NCBI RefSeq assembly: GCF_963662255.1
Contig: NW_026912141.1
Coordinates: 444,001 to 508,000 of the forward strand
Length of the DNA: 64,000 bases
Direction of reading: 5' to 3'
Origin: Cinclus cinclus
Taxonomy: Eukaryota > Chordata > Aves > Passeriformes > Cinclidae
The first letter of the stretch is position 1. Each line of letters begins with the position of its first letter. The notes under the pieces are model-generated. The model was not told the DNA's origin, did not search any database, and saw only the letters and a list, made by a program, of their open reading frames with translations. The translations under genes and the position numbers were made by a program. Positions 1-9,653 of this stretch are shown in pieces.

Positions 1-101
1 CTGCTCCGAGAGGCACAGAGCACCTCGTCAGACGCAGTGCAGAGGGAAAGGACACAGTATCCGAGGGAGCGTGGCGCCGCTTAGGCGGGCAAAGCAGAAA
101 G

Positions 102-115
102 GTGCCGCCCGGCAC
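102..115. repeat. 14-bp GC-rich inverted repeat, p102-115
   Basis: GTGCCG and CGGCAC are exact reverse complements around CC. It is conserved through the array, including the truncated U47. Confidence 0.65.
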
Positions 116-163
116 TGGCTTTGACTCCCTGAGCTTCCTTGCTAGGACAGCAGCTGCCGAAAG

Positions 164-182
164 CTGGCAACTAGGCTGCCAG
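164..182. repeat. Short inverted repeat, p164-182
   Basis: CTGGCA and TGCCAG flank the 7-nt spacer ACTAGGC. Six-base arms can occur by chance, so this is recorded mainly because it is invariant. Confidence 0.45.
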
Positions 183-218
183 AGTGCAGAATGTCGGCGG
201 TCTGGCACGCCTGCTTGC

Positions 219-248
219 CGAAAGCCAGGATCAGCGAGACAGCGTGCT
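219..248 (+). repeat. Internal direct repeat, copy 1
   Basis: CGAAAGCCAGGA (219-230) followed, after T and an 8-nt insertion, by CAGCGTGCT (240-248). The same two blocks recur at 1142-1163 without the insertion. Flanks do not match. This may be a remnant of an internal duplication within the monomer. Confidence 0.5.
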
Positions 249-559
249 AGGCTCTGTTTCACAGCACCCTGGAGAACACGCCCTTGAAGAATGCCGTCTC
301 TGTTCCGCAAAAGCTCTGCCACAGTGAAGGTGGAAGAAGCAGCCTGTGGCCACGGGCAGAGCTGGTCAACAGCTGCGCCTAACTTTCCCAAGCTGCGAGA
401 GCATTCTCAGCCGAGTTCTGCTTTGACAGAGCTATTGCTGAACTTTTGCAGTCCCGGAGGCTGCTGAAACCAAGGCTGTGTTCTGCCTCTTCATTCTTGC
501 CTTCCTGTGCTCCAGCGAGAAGTGACGCTCTGGCACGGCATTCAGCTTTGCCGCCTCTC

Positions 560-599
560 TGCACGGAAAGCACTAGACAGAACTAGTGTGCTTCGTGCA
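560..599. repeat. Conserved imperfect dyad, p560-599 of each unit
   Basis: Outer arms TGCACG (560-565) and CGTGCA (594-599) are exact reverse complements. Inside them AAG (568-570) pairs with CTT (591-593) and CACTAG (571-576) with CTAGTG (583-588), leaving a 2-nt bulge on each side and a 6-nt loop ACAGAA. That gives 15 pairs in 40 nt. It recurs in every unit; U13 loses one outer pair. In the diverged edge copy the GCACG/CGTGC outer arms remain and the inner arms decay. It could be a DNA-binding dyad or an RNA hairpin if transcribed. Function unknown. Confidence 0.7.
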
Positions 600-602
600 T
601 GC
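596..602. promoter_or_regulatory. TGCATGC site beside the dyad
   Basis: The site contains the palindrome GCATGC and overlaps the right arm of the p560-599 dyad. It is present in every unit I inspected and in the diverged edge copy (63980-63986). TGCATGC-type words are known ApiAP2-associated motifs in apicomplexans. That link matters only if the host is one, which is not shown. Confidence 0.35.
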
Positions 603-756
603 TCTCTCCTCGCTTTTATGGTCACTGCTCTGCTTTTTGCTTGGCAGCGTTCCAAGGGTCCACGGCATACCTCTTGCACAGCGAGAGGTGGCCGGCGAGG
701 AATACTTGCTGGCTTAAGTCGTTCCATGCTCAAGGCATTCATCAGAGCAGCACAAT

Positions 757-775
757 GGGGGAAAAGAGGGGGGAA
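757..775 (+). repeat. 19-nt pure purine tract, p757-775
   Basis: Runs of five and six G separated by AAAAGA, flanked by CAATG and CATTG, which are reverse complements. Most variation is at p758 (G, C or A); C breaks the tract in U7-U9, U11, U14, U17 and U19. There are too few G runs for an intramolecular quadruplex. Confidence 0.6.
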
Positions 776-913
776 CATTGCAGGACAAATTTCTATGCTG
801 GAACATGATTGTCTGCGAGACAGCTCTCCGCGGCGCTAGTATTTGGCCAGGCTGAAATTAGCGCCACGGGAAGCCAATCTGACAAGCGGAGTGCAACGAG
901 CCCGGCGATATGG

Positions 914-932
914 GGCCACTTGGCAGGTGGCC
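914..932. repeat. Inverted repeat, p914-932
   Basis: GGCCAC and GTGGCC flank the 7-nt spacer TTGGCAG. It is conserved across units; nearby variants fall outside the arms. Confidence 0.6.
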
Positions 933-1113
933 GAAGAAAGACGGCTGCCCCGCGAATGTGGTGCCAGAAGGCAACTTTCAGCAGGGCGTTCCGGGCGAGC
1001 TTAATGTGTAGCCGCAGTTGTTCTAGGCGAGATTGTAGCCGAGAAGCTTTCCGTCTCCATTCACGAGACAAGAAAAGCAGAACGCAATGGTCTAGAGGGT
1101 TGAGAAGAAAAGT

Positions 1114-1172
1114 GCTCGTAGCGAGCTCGTTGCGGCAGAAGCGAAAGCCAGGAGCAGCGTGCTCGCTGCGAG
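1114..1172. repeat. Pair of small CTCG/CGAG hairpin motifs
   Basis: GCTCG-TAG-CGAGC (1114-1126) and CTCG-CTG-CGAG (1162-1172) are two short stem-loops about 48 bp apart. They share 12 of 14 bases, which suggests an old internal duplication. The common C/G variant at p1166 lies in the second loop; G at p1163 in U42 and U45 breaks the stem junction. Confidence 0.5.
1142..1163 (+). repeat. Internal direct repeat, copy 2
   Basis: CGAAAGCCAGGA (1142-1153), G, then CAGCGTGCT (1155-1163). It matches the copy at 219-248 across both blocks, 923 bp apart in the same unit. Confidence 0.5.
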
Positions 1173-1241
1173 AAGTAGACGGCGCTTCGCCTCCTTGGGA
1201 AGGAAATGGCGTCTGGGCACGAACGGCAGCCAGCGAAGCTT

Positions 1242-1261
1242 CAGAACAGCAGGCTGTTCTG
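1242..1261. repeat. 20-bp near-perfect palindrome, p1242-1261
   Basis: CAGAACAGC and GCTGTTCTG are exact reverse complements around a central AG. It is present in all units. In U9 and U12 the centre is AA and both arms are intact. The half-sites resemble steroid receptor half-sites, but the spacing is 6 rather than 3. Confidence 0.75.
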
Positions 1262-1379
1262 CTCAGCGTACGAGCCTGAAGTGAGTGGCAAGGGCTAAGG
1301 GGACAGTCCCAAGGCATCTAGCTTTCCTGCTAGCAATGCCATTTCTACCCTGCTGTGGAAAACATTGTCCTTTGCCCTT

Positions 1380-2758
1380 CTGCTCCGAGAGGCACAGAGC
1401 ACCTCGGCAGACGCAGTGCAGAGGGAAAGGACACAGTATCCGAGGGAGCGTGGCGCCGCTTAGGCGGGCAAAGCAGAAAGGTGCCGCCCGGCACTGGCTT
1501 TGACTCCCTGAGCTTCCTTGCTAGGACAGCAGCTGCCGAAAGCTGGCAACTAGGCTGCCAGAGTGCAGAATGTCGGCGGTCTGGCACGCCTGCTTGCCGA
1601 AAGCCAGGATCAGCGAGACAGCGTGCTAGGCTCTGTTTCACAGCACCCTGGAGAACACGCCCTTGAAGAATGCCGTCTCTGTTCCGCAAAAGCTCTGCCA
1701 CAGTGAAGGTGGAAGAAGCAGCCTGTGGCCACGGGCAGAGCTGGTCAACAGCTGCGCCTAACTTTCCCAAGCTGCGAGAGCATTCTCAGCCGAGTTCTGC
1801 TTTGACAGAGCTATTGCTGAACTTTTGCAGTCCCGGAGGCTGCTGAAACCAAGGCTGTGTTCTGCCTCTTCATTCTTGCCTTCCTGTGCTCCAGCGAGAA
1901 GTGAAGCTCTGGCACGGCATTCAGCTTTGCCGCCTCTCTGCACGGAAAGCACTAGACAGAACTAGTGTGCTTCGTGCATGCTCTCTCCTCGCTTTTATGG
2001 TCACTGCTCTGCTTTTTGCTTGGCAGCGTTCAAAGGGTCCACGGCATACCTCTTGCACAGCGAGAGGTGGCCGGCGAGGAATACTTGCTGGCTTAAGTCG
2101 TTCCATGCTCAAGGCATTCATCAGAGCAGCACAATGGGGGAAAAGAGGGGGGAACATTGCAGGACAAATTTCTATGCTGGAACATGATTGTCTGCGAGAC
2201 AGCTCTCCGCGGCGCTAGTATTTGGCCAGGCTGAAATTAGCGCCACGGGAAGCCAATCTGACAAGCGGAGTGCAACGAGCGCGGCGATATGGGGCCACTT
2301 GGCAGGTGGCCGAAGAAAGACGGCTGCCCCGCGAATGTGGTGCCAGAAGGCAACTTTCAGCAGGGCGTTCCGGGCGAGCTTAATGTGTAGCCGCAATTGT
2401 TCTAGGCGAGATTGCAGCCGAGAAGCTTTCCGTCTCCATTCACGAGACAAGAAAAGCAGAAAGCAATGGTCTAGAGGGTTGAGAAGAAAAGTGCTCGTAG
2501 CGAGCTCGTTGCGGCAGAAGCGAAAGCCAGGAGCAGCGTGCTCGCTGCGAGAAGTAGACGGCGCTTCGCCTCCTTGGGAAGGAAATGGCGTCTGGGCACG
2601 AACGGCAGCCAGCGAAGCTTCAGAACAGCAGGCTGTTCTGCTCAGCGTACGAGCCTGAAGTGAGTGGCAAGGGCTAAGGGGACAGTCCCAAGGCATCTAG
2701 CTTTCCTGCTAGCAATGCCATTTCTACCCTGCTGTGGAAAACATTGTCCTTTGCCCTT
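1380..2758. repeat. Monomer U2, class P
   Basis: Like U1 but with A at p526, A at p653, G at p902, C at p1036 and A at p1083. It has a private A at p1017. Closest to U22. Confidence 0.97.
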
Positions 2759-4137
2759 CTGCTCCGAGAGGCACAGAGCACCTCGGCAGACGCAGTGCAG
2801 AGGGAAAGGACACAGTATCCGAGGGAGCGTGGCGCCGCTTAGGCGGGCAAAGCAGAAAGGTGCCGCCCGGCACTGGCTTTGACTCCCTGAGCTTCCTTGC
2901 TAGGACAGCAGCTGCCGAAAGCTGGCAACTAGGCTGCCAGAGTGCAGAATGTCGGCGGTCTGGCACGCCTGCTTGCCGAAAGCCAGGATCAGCGAGACAG
3001 CGTGCTAGGCTCTGTTTCACAGCACCCTGGAGAACACGCCCTTGAAGAATGCCGTCTCTGTTCCGCAAAAGCTCTGCCACAGTGAAGGTGGAAGAAGCAG
3101 CCTGTGGCCACGGGCAGAGCTGGTCAACAGCTGCGCCTAACTTTCCCAAGCTGCGAGAGCATTCTCAGCCGAGTTCTGCTTTGACAGAGCTATTGCTGAA
3201 CTTTTGCAGTCCCGGAGGCTGCTGAAACCAAGGCTGTGTTCTGCCTCTTCATTCTTGCCTTCCTGTGCTCCAGCGAGAAGTGAAGCTCTGGCATGGCATT
3301 CAGCTTTGCCGCCTCTCTGCACGGAAAGCACTAGACAGAACTAGTGTGCTTCGTGCATGCTCTCTCCTCGCTTTTATGGTCACTGCTCTGCTTTTTGCTT
3401 GGCAGCGTTCAAAGGGTCCACGGCATACCTCTTGCACAGCGAGAGGTGGCCGGCGAGGAATACTTGCTGGCTTAAGTCGTTCCATGCTCAAGGCATTCAT
3501 CAGAGCAACACAATGGGGGAAAAGAGGGGGGAACATTGCAGGACAAATTTCTATGCTGGAACATGATTGTCTGCGAGACAGCTCTCCGCAGCGCTAGTAT
3601 TTGGCCAGGCTGAAATCAGCGCCACGGGAAGCCAATCTGACAAGCGGAGTGCAACGAGCGCGGCGATATGGGGCCACTTGGCAGGTGGCCGAAGAAAGAC
3701 GGCTGCCCCGCGAATGTGGTGCCAGAAGGCAAGTTTCAGCAGGGCGTTCCGGGCGAGCTTAATGTGTAGCCGCAGTTGTTCTAGGCGAGATTGCAGCCGA
3801 GAAGCTTTCCGTCTCCATTCACGAGACAAGAAAAGCAGAAAGCAATGGTCTAGAGGGTTGAGAAGAAAAGTGCTCGTAGCGAGCTCGTTGCGGCAGAAGC
3901 GAAAGCCAGGAGCAGCGTGCTCGCTGCGAGAAGTAGACGGCGCTTCGCCTCCTTGGGAAGGAAATGGCGTCTGGGCACGAACGGCAGCCAGCGAAGCTTC
4001 AGAACAGCAGGCTGTTCTGCTCAGCGTACGAGCCTGAAGTGAGTGGCAAGGGCTAAGGGGACAGTCCCAAGGCATCTAGCTTTCCTGCTAGCAATGCCAT
4101 TTCTACCCTGCTGTGGAAAACATTGTCCTTTGCCCTT
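2759..4137. repeat. Monomer U3, T-like
   Basis: T at p536, A at p653, A at p750, A at p832, C at p859, G at p975. It lacks the p1271 T of true T units. Confidence 0.97.
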
Positions 4138-5516
4138 CTGCTCCGAGAGGCACAGAGCACCTCGGCAGACGCAGTGCAGAGGGAAAGGACACAGTATCCG
4201 AGGGAGCGTGGCGCCGCTTAGGCGGGCAAAGCAGAAAGGTGCCGCCCGGCACTGGCTTTGACTCCCTGAGCTTCCTTGCTAGGACAGCAGCTGCCGAAAG
4301 CTGGCAACTAGGCTGCCAGAGTGCAGAATGTCGGCGGTCTGGCACGCCTGCTTGCCGAAAGCCAGTATCAGCGAGACAGCGTGCTAGGCTCTGTTTCACA
4401 GCACCCTGGAGAACACGCCCTTGAAGAATGCCGTCTCTGTTCCGCAAAAGCTCTGCCACAGTGAAGGTGGAAGAAGCAGCCTGTGGCCACGGGCAGAGCT
4501 GGTCAACAGCTGCGCCTAACTTTCCCAAGCTGCGAGAGCATTCTCAGCCGAGTTCTGCTTTGACAGAGCTATTGCTGAACTTTTGCAGTCCCGGAGGCTG
4601 CTGAAACCAAGGCTGTGTTCTGCCTCTTCATTCTTGCCTTCCTGTGCTCCAGCGAGAAGTGAAGCTCTGGCATGGCATTCAGCTTTGCCGCCTCTCTGCA
4701 CGGAAAGCACTAGACAGAACTAGTGTGCTTCGTGCATGCTCTCTCCTCGCTTTTATGGTCACTGCTCTGCTTTTTGCTTGGCAGCGTTCCAAGGGTCCAC
4801 GGCATACATCTTGCACAGCGAGAGGTGGCCGGCGAGGAATACTTGCTGGCTTAAGTCGTTCCATGCTCAAGGCATTCATCAGAGCAGCACAATGGGGGAA
4901 AAGAGGGGGGAACATTGCAGGACAATTTTCTATGCTGGATCATGATTTTCTGCGAGACAGCTCTTCGCAGCGCGAGTATTTGGCCAGGCTGCAATCAGCG
5001 CCACGGGAAGCCAATCTGACAAGCGGAGTGCAACGAGCGCGGCGATATGGGGCCACTTGGCAGGTGGCCGAAGAAAGACGGCTGCCCCGCGAATGTGGTG
5101 CCAGAAGGCAAGTTTCAGCAGGGCGTTCCGGGCGAGCTTAATGTGTAGCCGCAGTTGTTCTAGGCGAGATTGCAGCCGAGAAGCTTTCCGTCTCCATTCA
5201 CGAGACAAGAAAAGCAGAAAGCAATGGTCTAGAGGGTTGAGAAGAAAAGTGCTCGTAGCGAGCTCGTTGCGGCAGAAGCGAAAGCCAGGAGCAGCGTGCT
5301 CGGTGCGAGAAGTAGACGGCGCTTCGCCTCCTTGGGAAGGAAATGGCGTCTGGGCACGAACGGCAGCCAGCGAAGCTTCAGAACAGCAGGCTGTTCTGCT
5401 CAGCGTACGAGCCTGAAGTGAGTGGCAAGGGCTAAGGGGACAGTTCCAAGGCATCTAGCTTTCCTGCTAGCAATGCCATTTCTACCCTGCTGTGGAAAAC
5501 ATTGTCCTTTGCCCTT
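4138..5516. repeat. Monomer U4, class F
   Basis: F haplotype with T at p229, C at p653 and A at p671 (the last shared only with U10). G at p1166, T at p1308. Confidence 0.97.
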
Positions 5517-6895
5517 CTGCTCCGAGAGGCACAGAGCACCTCGGCAGACGCAGTGCAGAGGGAAAGGACACAGTATCCGAGGGAGCGTGGCGCCGCTTAG
5601 GCGGGCAAAGCAGAAAGGTGCCGCCCGGCACTGGCTTTGACTCCCTGAGCTTCCTTGCTAGGACAGCAGCTGCCGAAAGCTGGCAACTAGGCTGCCAGAG
5701 TGCAGAATGTCGGCGGTCTGGCACGCCTGCTTGCCGAAAGCCAGGATCAGCGAGACAGCGTGCTAGGCTCTGTTTCACAGCACCCTGGAGAACACGCCCT
5801 TGAAGAATGCCGTCTCTGTTCCGCAAAAGCTCTGCCACAGTGAAGGTGGAAGAAGCAGCCTGTGGCCACGGGCAGAGCTGGTCAACAGCTGCGCCTAACT
5901 TTCCCAAGCTGCGAGAGCATTCTCAGCCGAGTTCTGCTTTGACAGAGCTATTGCTGAACTTTTGCAGTCCCGGAGGCTGCTGAAACCAAGGCTGTGTTCT
6001 GCCTCTTCATTCTTGCCTTCCTGTGCCCCAGCGAGAAGTGAAGCTCTGGCATGGCATTCAGCTTTGCCGCCTCTCTGCACGGAAAGCACTAGACAGAACT
6101 AGTGTGCTTCGTGCATGCTCTCTCCTCGCTTTTATGGTCACTGCTCTGCTTTTTGCTTGGCAGCGTTCAAAGGGTCCACGGCATACCTCTTGCACAGCGA
6201 GAGGTGGCCGGCGAGGAATACTTGCTGGCTTAAGTCGTTCCATGCTCAAGGCATTCATCAGAGCAACACAATGGGGGAAAAGAGGGGGGAACATTGCAGG
6301 ACAAATTTCTATGCTGGAACATGATTGTCTGCGAGACAGCTCTCCGCAGCGCTAGTATTTGGCCAGGCTGAAATCAGCGCCACGGGAAGCCAATCTGACA
6401 AGCGGAGTGCAACGAGCGCGGCGATATGGGGCCACTTGGCAGGTGGCCGAAGAAAGACGGCTGCCCCGCGAATGTGGTGCCAGAAGGCAAGTTTCAGCAG
6501 GGCGTTCCGGGCGAGCTTAATGTGTAGCCGCAGTTGTTCTAGGCGAGATTGTAGCCGAGAAGCTTTCCGTCTCCATTCACGAGACAAGAAAAGCAGAAAG
6601 CAATGGTCTAGAGGGTTGAGAAGAAAAGTGCTCGTAGCGAGCTCGTTGCGGCAGAAGCGAAAGCCAGGAGCAGCGTGCTCGCTGCGAGAAGTAGACGGCG
6701 CTTCGCCTCCTTGGGAAGGAAATGGCGTCTGGGCACGAACGGCAGCCAGCGAAGCTTCAGAACAGCAGGCTGTTCTGCTCAGCGTACGAGCCTGAAGTGA
6801 GTGGCAAGGGCTAAGGGGACAGTCCCAAGGCATCTAGCTTTCCTGCTAGCAATGCCATTTCTACCCTGCTGTGGAAAATATTGTCCTTTGCCCTT
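5517..6895. repeat. Monomer U5, class M
   Basis: C at p511, A at p750 and T at p1363, but G at p196 and G at p229, unlike later M units. Confidence 0.97.
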
Positions 6896-8274
6896 CTGCT
6901 CCGAGAGGCACAGAGCACCTCGGCAGACGCAGTGCAGAGGGAAAGGACACAGTATCCGAGGGAGCGTGGCGCCGCTTAGGCGGGCAAAGCAGAAAGGTGC
7001 CGCCCGGCACTGGCTTTGACTCCCTGAGCTTCCTTGCTAGGACAGCAGCTGCCGAAAGCTGGCAACTAGGCTGCCAGAGTGCAGAATGTCGGCGGTCTGG
7101 CACGCCTGCTTGCCGAAAGCCAGGATCAGCGAGACAGCGTGCTAGGCTCTGTTTCACAGCACCCTTGAGAACACGCCCTTGAAGAATGCCGTCTCTGTTC
7201 CGCAAAAGCTCTGCCACAGTGAAGGTGGAAGAAGCAGCCTGTGGCCACGGGCAGAGCTGGTCAACAGCTGCGCCTAACTTTCCCAAGCTGCGAGAGCATT
7301 CTCAGCCGAGTTCTGCTTTGACAGAGCTATTGCTGAACTTTTGCAGTCCCGGAGGCTGCTGAAACCAAGGCTGTGTTCTGCCTCTTCATTCTTGCCTTCC
7401 TGTGCTCCAGCGAGAAGTGAAGCTCTGGCATGGCATTCAGCTTTGCCGCCTCTCTGCACGGAAAGCACTAGACAGAACTAGTGTGCTTCGTGCATGCTCT
7501 CTCCTCGCTTTTATGGTCACTGCTCTGCTTTTTGCTTGGCAGCGTTCAAAGGGTCCACGGCATACCTCTTGCACAGCGAGAGGTGGCCGGCGAGGAATAC
7601 TTGCTGGCTTAAGTCGTTCCATGCTCAAGGCATTCATCAGAGCAGCACAATGGGGGAAAAGAGGGGGGAACATTGCAGGACAATTTTCTATGCTGGATCA
7701 TGATTTTCTGCGAGACAGCTCTTCGCAGCGCGAGTATTTGGCCAGGCTGCAATCAGCGCCACGGGAAGCCAATCTGACAAGCGGAGTGCAACGAGCGCGG
7801 CGATATGGGGCCACTTGGCAGGTGGCCGAAGAAAGACGGCTGCCCCGCGAATGTGGTGCCAGAAGGCAAGTTTCAGCAGGGCGTTCCGGGCGAGCTTAAT
7901 GTGTAGCCGCAGTTGTTCTAGGCGAGATTGCAGCCGAGAAGCTTTCCGTCTCCATTCACGAGACAAGAAAAGCAGAAAGCAATGGTCTAGAGGGTTGAGA
8001 AGAAAAGTGCTCGTAGCGAGCTCGTTGCGGCAGAAGCGAAAGCCAGGAGCAGCGTGCTCGGTGCGAGAAGTAGACGGCGCTTCGCCTCCTTGGGAAGGAA
8101 ATGGCGTCTGGGCACGAACGGCAGCCAGCGAAGCTTCAGAACAGCAGGCTGTTCTGCTCAGCGTACGAGCCTGAAGTGAGTGGCAAGGGCTAAGGGGACA
8201 GTTCCAAGGCATCTAGCTTTCCTGCTAGCAATGCCATTTCTACCCTGCTGTGGAAAACATTGTCCTTTGCCCTT
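6896..8274. repeat. Monomer U6, class F
   Basis: F haplotype with T at p271, A at p653, G at p1166, T at p1308. U5/U6 form an isolated M-F pair like U34/U35. Confidence 0.97.
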
Positions 8275-9653
8275 CTGCTCCGAGAGGCACAGAGCACCTC
8301 GGCAGACGCAGTGCAGAGGGAAAGGACACAGTATCCGAGGGAGCGTGGCGCCGCTTAGGCGGGCAAAGCAGAAAGGTGCCGCCCGGCACTGGCTTTGACT
8401 CCCTGAGCTTCCTTGCTAGGACAGCAGCTGCCGAAAGCTGGCAACTAGGCTGCCAGAGTGCAGAATGTAGGCGGTCTGGCACGCCTGCTTGCCGAAAGCC
8501 AGGATCAGCGAGACAGCGTGCTAGGCTCTGTTGCACAGCACCTTGGAGAACACGCCCTTGAAGAATGCCCTCTCTGTTCCGCAAAAGCTCTGCCACAGTG
8601 AAGGTGGAAGAAGCAGCCTGTGGCCACGGGCAGAGCTGGTCAACAGCTGCGCCTAACTTTCCCAAGCTGCGAGAGCATTCTCAGCCGAGTTCTGCTTTGA
8701 CAGAGCTATTGCTGAACTTTTGCAGCCCCGGAGGCAGCTGAAACCAAGGCTGTGTTCTGCCTCTTCATTCTTGCCTTCCTGTGCTCCAGCGAGAAGTGAA
8801 GCTCTGGCACGGCATTCAGCTTTGCCGCCTCTCTGCACGGAAAGCACTAGACAGAACTAGTGTGCTTCGTGCATGCTCTCTCCTCGCTTTTATGGTCACT
8901 GCTCTGCTTTTTGCTTGGCAGCGTTCCAAGGGTCCACGGCATACCTCTTGCACAGCGAGAGGTGGCCAGCGAGGAATACTTGCTGGCTTAAGTCGTTCCA
9001 TGCTCAAGGCATTCATCAGAGCAGCACAATGCGGGAAAAGAGGGGGGAACATTGCAGGACAAATTTCTATGCTGGATCATGATTGCCTGCGAGACAGCTC
9101 TCCGCAGCGCGAGTATTTGGCCAGGCTGAAATCAGTGCCACGGGAAGCCAATCTGACAAGCGGAGTGCAACGAGCGCGGCGATATGGGGCCACTTGGCAG
9201 GTGGCCGAAGAAAGACGGCTGCCCCGCGAATGTGGTGCCAGAAGGCAAGTTTCAGCAGGGCGTTCCGGGCGAGCTTAATGTGTAGCCGCAGTTGTTCTAG
9301 GCGAGATTGTAGCCGAGAAGCTTTCCGTCTCCATTCACGAGACAAGAAAAGCAGAACGCAATGGTCTAGAGGGTTGAGAAGAAAAGTGCTCGTAGCGAGC
9401 TCGTTGCGGCAGAAGCGAAAGCCAGGAGCAGCGTGCTCGGTGCGAGAAGTAGACGGCGCTTCGCCTCCTTGGGAAGGAAATCGCGTCTGGGCACGAACGG
9501 CAGCCAGCGAAGCTTCAGAACAGCAGGCTGTTCTGCTCAGCGTACGAGCCTGAAGTGAGTGGCAAGGGCTAAGGGGACAGTTCCAAGGCATCTAGCTTTC
9601 CTGCTAGCAATGCCATTTCTACCCTGCTGTGGAAAACATTGTCCTTTGCCCTT
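8275..9653. repeat. Monomer U7, class K
   Basis: A at p195, G at p259, T at p269, C at p296, C at p452, A at p462. A at p694, C at p812 and T at p862 are shared only with U9. Confidence 0.97.

Larger units (their letters stand above)
1..1379. repeat. Monomer U1, class P
   Basis: Reference unit for the p coordinates. Distinctive: T at p28, C at p526 (otherwise only in U21), C at p653, G at p832, T at p859, C at p902, C at p975. Confidence 0.97.

Noticed and set aside
757..773. G-quadruplex
   Set aside because: Only two G runs of three or more lie close together; four are needed.
1243..1260. Steroid receptor response element
   Set aside because: AGAACA and TGTTCT half-sites are present but separated by 6 rather than 3 bases.
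793..1317. 174-codon minus-strand open frame repeated in each unit
   Set aside because: It overlaps plus-strand open frames over the same DNA, has no recognisable domain, and varies freely at the amino-acid level between units (for example Asn, Asp or His near the start). It recurs only because the monomer does.
1..1379. CENP-B box
   Set aside because: I checked TTCG and CCCG contexts on both strands; none fits the TTCG-N4-A-N2-CGGG consensus.
1345..1770. 141-codon minus-strand open frame, which with the other minus-strand frames tiles most of the unit
   Set aside because: The frames are not continuous (three TAG codons cluster at p1318-1347), and many units cut this frame to 65 codons by the p196 change. 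No homology recognised.
4644..5141. 165-codon plus-strand open frame in F-type and related units
   Set aside because: Its length depends on one polymorphic base (p837: TAG or GAG). In U24 it is cut by a new TAA and in U10 and U13 by TGA. There is no sign of constraint.
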